A stretch of DNA of 64,000 nt from Balaenoptera acutorostrata (Eukaryota; Chordata; Mammalia; Artiodactyla; Balaenopteridae): positions 29,535,478 to 29,599,477 of the forward strand of contig NC_080074.1 in the NCBI RefSeq assembly GCF_949987535.1, in the 5' to 3' direction. Positions 59,016 to 64,000 of this stretch are shown here, in pieces. The position numbers and the translations under genes were made by a program. Each line of letters opens with the position of its first letter. The first letter of the stretch is position 1. The notes below the pieces were generated by a model that made no database searches, was not told the origin of the DNA, and worked only from the letters and a program-made list of their open reading frames with translations.

Positions 59016-59601
59016 CTGGATTTTGTAAGAGAAAAGATAAACTCATGTGCTTTTATCTAATCTCTTTACTGGAAGCTTTGTTTATGATCTTTCATTTTTT
59101 TTTACACAATCAGTCTTCCCCTTCTAACTTCTAACATAGAAAGTTTCAACTGTTGCTAAAATAAACAATACTCAATTCACTTAACACAGTTATCTTTTCT
59201 CACTAGTTCTCTATTTTCTTTCACAACTAGATCAATGGAGTCAAATTGCTGTTAATACATTTTCATCACTAACATTTCTGAGATCTAGTTTGGCCTACAA
59301 CTTCACACCACTAAGTCACTAGTGTTCCCATCCTGATCAAACACTAATATTCCTTTTCTTAGTCCTTTTCTTCCTGATCTTTTGGCGTATTTCACCACTG
59401 CCTTTCCTCTCTGTAACCTCCCTTTCCTCATTGAATCCTAGGGACTATATATTTCTGGTTCTGATCCCCAAATCTTTGACTATACTTTTCACCAGCTATT
59501 AGATCTAGTGTAATATTTTCTAAAACATATTCCAGAAAGCACCAGCTCCTCAGGATATTGATCAGCAAAAAAAAGGAAACAAAAAGAAATATAATTAAAT
59601 A
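59016..59601. other. Unique AT-rich DNA
   Basis: No repeat or gene recognised. Confidence 0.4.
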
Positions 59602-59603
59602 TA

Positions 59604-59912
59604 GTCAGCCCTCCATATACACAGGTTCCACATCTGTGGATTCAGACAACCACAGGTAGAAAATATTTTTTTAAAAATTCCAGAAAGTTCCAAAAAGCAA
59701 AACTTGAACTTGCCACTTGCAGGCAACTATTTACATAGCATTTACCTTGTTTTAGGTATTATAAGTAATCTAGAAGTTATTTAAAGTATATGGGAGAGTA
59801 TGCATAGATTATATGCAAATACTACGTCATTTTATACAAGAGACTTGAGCATCTACAGATTTTGGCATCAGCAGGGTGGAACCAGTCCCCCACAGATACC
59901 AAGGGATATCCG
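59604..59912 (+). mobile_element. Tigger-type MITE-like DNA transposon remnant
   Basis: 'gtcagccctccatatacaca', 'ggttccacatctgtggattc', 'ttccagaaagttccaaaaag', 'tatttacatagcatttacct', 'ttaggtattataagtaatct' and 'agatttt ... accagtccccc' run to 'gataccaagggatatccg'. Terminal inverted similarity (ccctcc..tat / ata..aaggg) and TA at both sides (59602-59603, 59913-59914). No transposase. Confidence 0.75.
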
Positions 59913-59914
59913 TA

Positions 59915-61580
59915 AGTTTAGGCAACACAAGTTTAGAGTTCTTCAGTTTGAAGCCTTTAATATGCTAATACGCATCATGTATCACATGGAAGATGTTACA
60001 ACATATGGCATTAACCAGACCTGCAAGCCTCGTGATATAAGCTCTGAGCAAGTAATAGGGCATTAAAACTTGCCATGCCTAGCAGGGGAACCTGAGTAAT
60101 TCAGGTATCTTCCCATTCCTTAGTTTCCTCATCTGTTTTATTCATGTACAATTTTCCAGTCTCATCTTTGAAATTTAGCATAGATTTTATTACTCAAAAT
60201 ATCAATTCATGATTTTTTCTTTAACTTTTCATCATCATGACAGTTATAATGATCCTAAAATTTCAGCACAATATTCCTTAACTTGAGAGGTAGCTTGCTC
60301 CTAGCAGCGAGTAGAATTACTTTTAGTTTAACATGTATTTTAAAAATAATTTTGAGGGAGAGAACAGGGGTGGAAATGGTGTTGAAAAAACAAAATCATC
60401 TTGGAGGAGAGCATAGCTCTGAATTATAGAAATATTCCAATCTTCCATTCTGTGGTCAGAGGGAAAAACTGGATCTCAAAGTACCAATTATGGGTTATAG
60501 CTAGTATGTTCAAGATGACTAGAAGTACTCTGCATCAGAATACAGAACACTGTGGTCAGACTAGGAGGAAGATACGCACTTAAAAAAGTTTCAACAGTTG
60601 GACTAAACCAAGCTCCCTCACCCCCGAAAGAAGAATGATTTCAAACTCTAGTAAAAGCATAAGTTTCCAGTCAATGTGACAGAATGGCCTAATCAGTAAT
60701 AAACTGCAGTGAGTTTAGGGGCTATTTTACCTTCTTTGGTCAATATGGTATCTGCCATCTTTCTGGAGCTCTGCAAAAAGTGGTGTTCCCTGACTTCCAG
60801 GGGAAAAGTTGGCAAGAAGTACCAAGGTCTGTCCACGTTTATGAAACCAAGAGCTTAGACTATATTCTTTGGAATTTAAGAGCCAAGGAGGGGAAAAAAA
60901 GGTAAACAAGCATCCATTAATTTAAAATTATTTTTTTCATGTAAAGAAAAAAAGCACAAGAGCATTCATGCTTGATAAATGAAGAGGGATAAGGGTATAT
61001 ATTTTTGAGTTCATTTTACATGTGATTTATTTTAACAGACTTTCTCTACTGATTTTTAACTTGGATTTTCCGACTCATGTTATATAATATTAACTTGCAA
61101 AGTAAATGTGCTTTCAATTTTGTTTTAATATGAAGTCATGGGTATTCGATCAATATTAAATGAATATTAAAAACATTTTTATCTAGAATCAAAAATATGA
61201 AGTACCACAAGGAAGGAAGTATAGTTTTTGCCATTAATCACTTAAAGATATTTGATAGTTGTGCTGCCTGCTGGGTCTTTTGGAGCAATGAAATCTTTTC
61301 TACTATTTTTTTCATATTTAAGAATAATGAACAGATTAGAATTCAGCCTGTTCAGCTATCATGATATAGAATCTTACAACAGGGAAGATTGACTAATGCG
61401 TTGTTTCATTTCAGAAAATGAAACATCTTTTTTTCTTAAAATCCTTATTTACTGTGGTTTTGATATGAGAGATGTTCTAAAAGCCTTGGGAGAGTGATTT
61501 TCATTGGAAAGGTGATTGCACATCCAGGTTCTCCGAAGTGTACTTTAAGTTAAGCAATTTGTGGCAAAATTAACAGCTTA
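59915..61580. other. Unique AT-rich DNA
   Basis: No repeat family recognised. It contains a 10-bp perfect palindrome at 61402-61425. Short frames only. Confidence 0.4.
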
Positions 61581-61585
61581 GATCA

Positions 61586-62166
61586 TGTGATAGTCAATGT
61601 TATGTCAACTTAGATAGCCTAAGGTACCCAACTATTCAATTAAATATTAATCTTGGTGTTGGTGTGAAGGTTTTTGGTAAATGTGATTAACTCTACAATC
61701 AGTTGCCTTTAAGTAAAGGAGATTATCTTTGATAATTTGGGTGGGCCTGATCCAATCAGTTGAAAATGTACCCCCCCAAAAACCCCTGAGATTTCACTGA
61801 AAAAGAAGAAATTCCACCCGTGACTGCAGCTTCAGCTTCTGCTCTAGAGTTTCCAGCCTGCCACATGGGTTTTGGACTTGCCAAGCTAGCCTATCCCATA
61901 AGCCAGATCCTTGCAATAAATCATATAGATTATATATGAATATAGATATATATTTTCATATAAGCATACATACACACACTCACACACTATGTAAGTGTGT
62001 TTTCGGTTAGAGGATTTTGTGTCTAATTGTAAATTATATGTATTTCTTTTTTGTTGAGGACTAATTGCACAATATACTTGTATGTGTGTGTGTGTGTGTG
62101 TGCGCGTGCGTGTGTGTATGTATGTCCCACCAGTTCTGTTCCTCTGGTGGAACCCTGATTGATACA
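61586..62166 (+). mobile_element. MLT1-like LTR (ERVL-MaLR), near complete
   Basis: Starts 'tgtgatagtcaatgttatgt', then 'caacttagatagcc', 'ggtgggcctgatccaatcag', 'cagcttcagcttctgct', 'ttgcaataaatcatatagat' (AATAAA) and ends 'ggaaccctgattgataca', so it has TG...CA ends. Flanks are 'gatca' (61581-61585) and 'gagca' (62167-62171), one mismatch, consistent with an old 5-bp target duplication. A (TA/TG)n microsatellite has grown between the AATAAA and the end. Confidence 0.75.
62081..62125. repeat. (TG)n microsatellite inside the MLT1-like LTR
   Basis: TG repeat with a 'gcgcgtgcg' interruption. The consensus LTR has a short pyrimidine/TA-rich stretch here, so the repeat is a later expansion. Confidence 0.9.
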
Positions 62167-62299
62167 GAGCACATACTATGCACTGTCCAGCTGTTCCCCA
62201 AAGAGGCATATCCTGGTCATCCTAAGTTTCGTACCCTCCCTTTCCCATCATTATTTAGCACAGCATCATGCCTGTTTTCCTCATAAAAGTTATAATGAT

Positions 62300-62462
62300 C
62301 TGCAATTTTTTTAATTGTTTAATTTTTTTTAACTGCCTTTCTACACTAAAATAAAATTTCCTGAGGTAAGGCACCCTATTTCTTCCAATAATGTGTCCTT
62401 TAGACTCAACACAGTGCCTGGCTCATAGTAGGTGCTCATTTTGTTGGATGAATGAAAATAAA
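62300..62462 (+). repeat. L2 LINE 3' end, sense
   Basis: 'aaaatttcctgaggtaaggc', 'gtcctttagactcaacacag', 'tgcctggctcatagtaggtg' and 'ttggatgaatgaa' form the L2 end. Confidence 0.75.
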
Positions 62463-62464
62463 TG

Positions 62465-62640
62465 AATTATCTCATTTAATCCTCATAAAGTCTCTGTAAT
62501 GTGAGGTCTATTATGCCCATTTTACAAACCTCAGAGAAATTAAGTGATTTACCTCAAGTCACACAACTAGTAAGTGAGGGATCTGAGATATAAACCCAAA
62601 TTGTTCTATTTCCAAATCTATATTATTTCCTTTATGTAAC
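62465..62640 (-). repeat. MIR SINE, antisense
   Basis: 'attatctcatttaatcctca', 'ctattatgcccattttacaa', 'cagagaaattaagtgattta', 'cctcaagtcacacaactagt' and 'aagtgagggatctgagatat' match reverse MIR almost throughout. Best preserved MIR of the window. Confidence 0.85.
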
Positions 62641-62805
62641 ATTGACTGATTTGGCTTTTTATTAAACTTAGCATCTACAGTATATCAGGCTGTCAATTAA
62701 GCACTGTGGAGAACACAAGAAGGAATTACACACTGTGATCAGATATACAATTCGCTCTGTTACTTAGCCACGTGCATACCTGCAGATGAAGCAACTGTTG
62801 TGGTG

Positions 62806-63075
62806 GTGCTTCTGCTTGAGATTGGGAAGAGGCCTCAGAGCTAAGGAAGCCATTCAGATGGGCCTTGAGTGGTGGGGTTGGAACTGTGAAGAAGATCAGT
62901 TTAAACCCAAGAGGCAAAATTGGCAAAGACACAAGCAGTTGCAGGTTGAATGAAGAGTGGTGACAATTCAAGTCACTTTGGAGTAGGAGGTATGTGGTGT
63001 CAGGAATAGATAGGAGACCACGTGTGAAATGGACATGAAGGCTGGACTTAATCCTATATGTAGTTGTAACAACCA
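62806..63075 (+). repeat. Ancient interspersed repeat, family not named
   Basis: 'ggccttgagtggtggggttg' and 'caaagacacaagcagttgca' resemble the old repeat group of 6234-6770 ('gatgggccttgaatgatggg'). Weak. Confidence 0.3.
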
Positions 63076-63224
63076 TGCTACGTCATGCTTTGTGTGTTTG
63101 TTTCGTTTTGAAAATGTAAACTGTGATTTAAAGATTGTTAGCAAGTTTGATTTTTGGTGGTGGAGACATTAATAACTATGGAGTAGAAGGAATCTCTCAC
63201 TGGGCCCTTTTAGGGTGTTATTCC

Positions 63225-63660
63225 TGTCCCCTAAGAAACAAGTAACAAGATATAATTAAATTTGCAAGGATTTTATTAGGGAACACAACTATGTGAAATA
63301 AAATGGAGAGGGAGCTAGAAGAGACTAGAAGAGCTGTCTGAAGATGATGCTGACTGGATCCCTAGTGAAGGAGAGAGAGAGGGGAGATTCAGCAGAAGCA
63401 TCCCTAACTGTCCGGCAATATCAGGAATGTTCAGCAAGGCCATCAGGAGTTTTTGAGTGAAGTAAACTATCTCAGGAGTTCCTTGTCTCCAGGAATGGCC
63501 TGACTTTGTTCTCCCCATTATGCTCAGTAATTGACTGGGTGTGGCCTGTGGGAGGTGTGGCACAGATTCTGAACCCTTGGTCAGTGGTGCTGCCTATAGC
63601 TGGAGTCTGTGAGTCACAGTCTTTAGTTACATACTTCAGCTAGCCTGTGCCCTACAGAAT
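63225..63660 (-). repeat. Possible old LTR-type repeat, antisense
   Basis: Starts 'gcaaggattttattagggaa' (reverse of an AATAAA-containing end) and runs through mixed-GC sequence to about 63660. The composition and the T-rich start resemble an antisense LTR. Family and borders unknown. Confidence 0.3.
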
Positions 63661-64000
63661 TAAAGATTTCTTTTTGTCCTAATTAGGGCTTTAGACTATA
63701 GTCTCCCTGAAAAGTATTATTTACTTTAGGGAGAGATGGGTGATGTTTGGTACAATTATTTTTCAACAAAAATAAAAGAAATTTATTTCACAATTAGACA
63801 CAAAGTCCTCTAAATGTGAACCACTGAGGTTAGGTTTCCACTTAAATGCCTGTAACTGAAGATACATCGCTTCTATTTTAAAAGGAAGACATGAGCTGGC
63901 AAATAGCAGGCTATGGGATGGGAAAGAAAAAATGTATAGAAGAGAACTAACACATTTCATATATATGAAAATAAATATTTTTATATTAGCCATTAATTTT
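63661..64000. other. Unique AT-rich DNA to window end
   Basis: No repeat or gene recognised. Confidence 0.4.

Overview
The window looks like mammalian intergenic or deep-intronic DNA, most probably from a cetacean or a close relative. It is AT-rich, CpG-poor and full of interspersed repeats. I found no intact protein-coding gene, no multi-exon gene and no structural RNA gene. The lineage call rests on a tRNA-derived CHR-type SINE at 26684-27020 (a second, head-only piece lies at 19182-19234) and on LINE-1 copies with the whale/even-toed-ungulate type of ORF2 and 3' UTR. Bov-B, Bov-tA and pig PRE-type SINEs, which ruminant or pig DNA should show, are not visible. Family names come from recognising consensus sequence by eye, not from a search.

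Layout. 1-16.7 kb: mostly unique AT-rich DNA with worn MIR copies, old L1 3' ends (3245-3547, 10676-10960), an older L1 piece (about 9390-9750), an exact-period 40-bp tandem duplication (12271-12350) and an 18-bp-stem hairpin (14993-15035). 16.7-17.85 kb: a sense L1 fragment. 19.2-22.5 kb: the most unusual part. It has a head-only SINE with target-site duplication, a CpG island (about 20040-20790) with a minus-strand TATA box, ATG and splice donor and a CpG-rich 39-bp tandem repeat, then an antisense LTR-like segment and a complete solo LTR (21531-22517) bounded by GATAT. 23.4-25.2 kb: two L1 3'-end insertions, the second a head-to-head, two-tailed structure. 26.1-27.9 kb: an old L1-like element carrying the SINE and a later L1 3' end with its own duplicated target. 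28-34 kb: mostly unique DNA with two candidate conserved noncoding blocks and a (GGGGA)n quadruplex tract. 34.0-40.1 kb: a dead L1 with 5' UTR remnant, ORF1 and most of ORF2, all antisense. Its 3' end is missing, and it abuts an older L1 interrupted by an LTR-like insert. 41-64 kb: MIR and L2 copies, an LTR-like block (42870-43680), two Tigger-type DNA transposon remnants, several (CA/TG)n microsatellites and an MLT1-like LTR (61586-62166), separated by long unique AT-rich stretches.

The coding-like frames in the window are decayed L1 proteins or chance frames. No set of genes working together can be claimed. The best candidate for real but undescribed function is the CpG-island promoter with its putative minus-strand first exon near 20.14-20.27 kb; an LTR-derived origin is a serious alternative.
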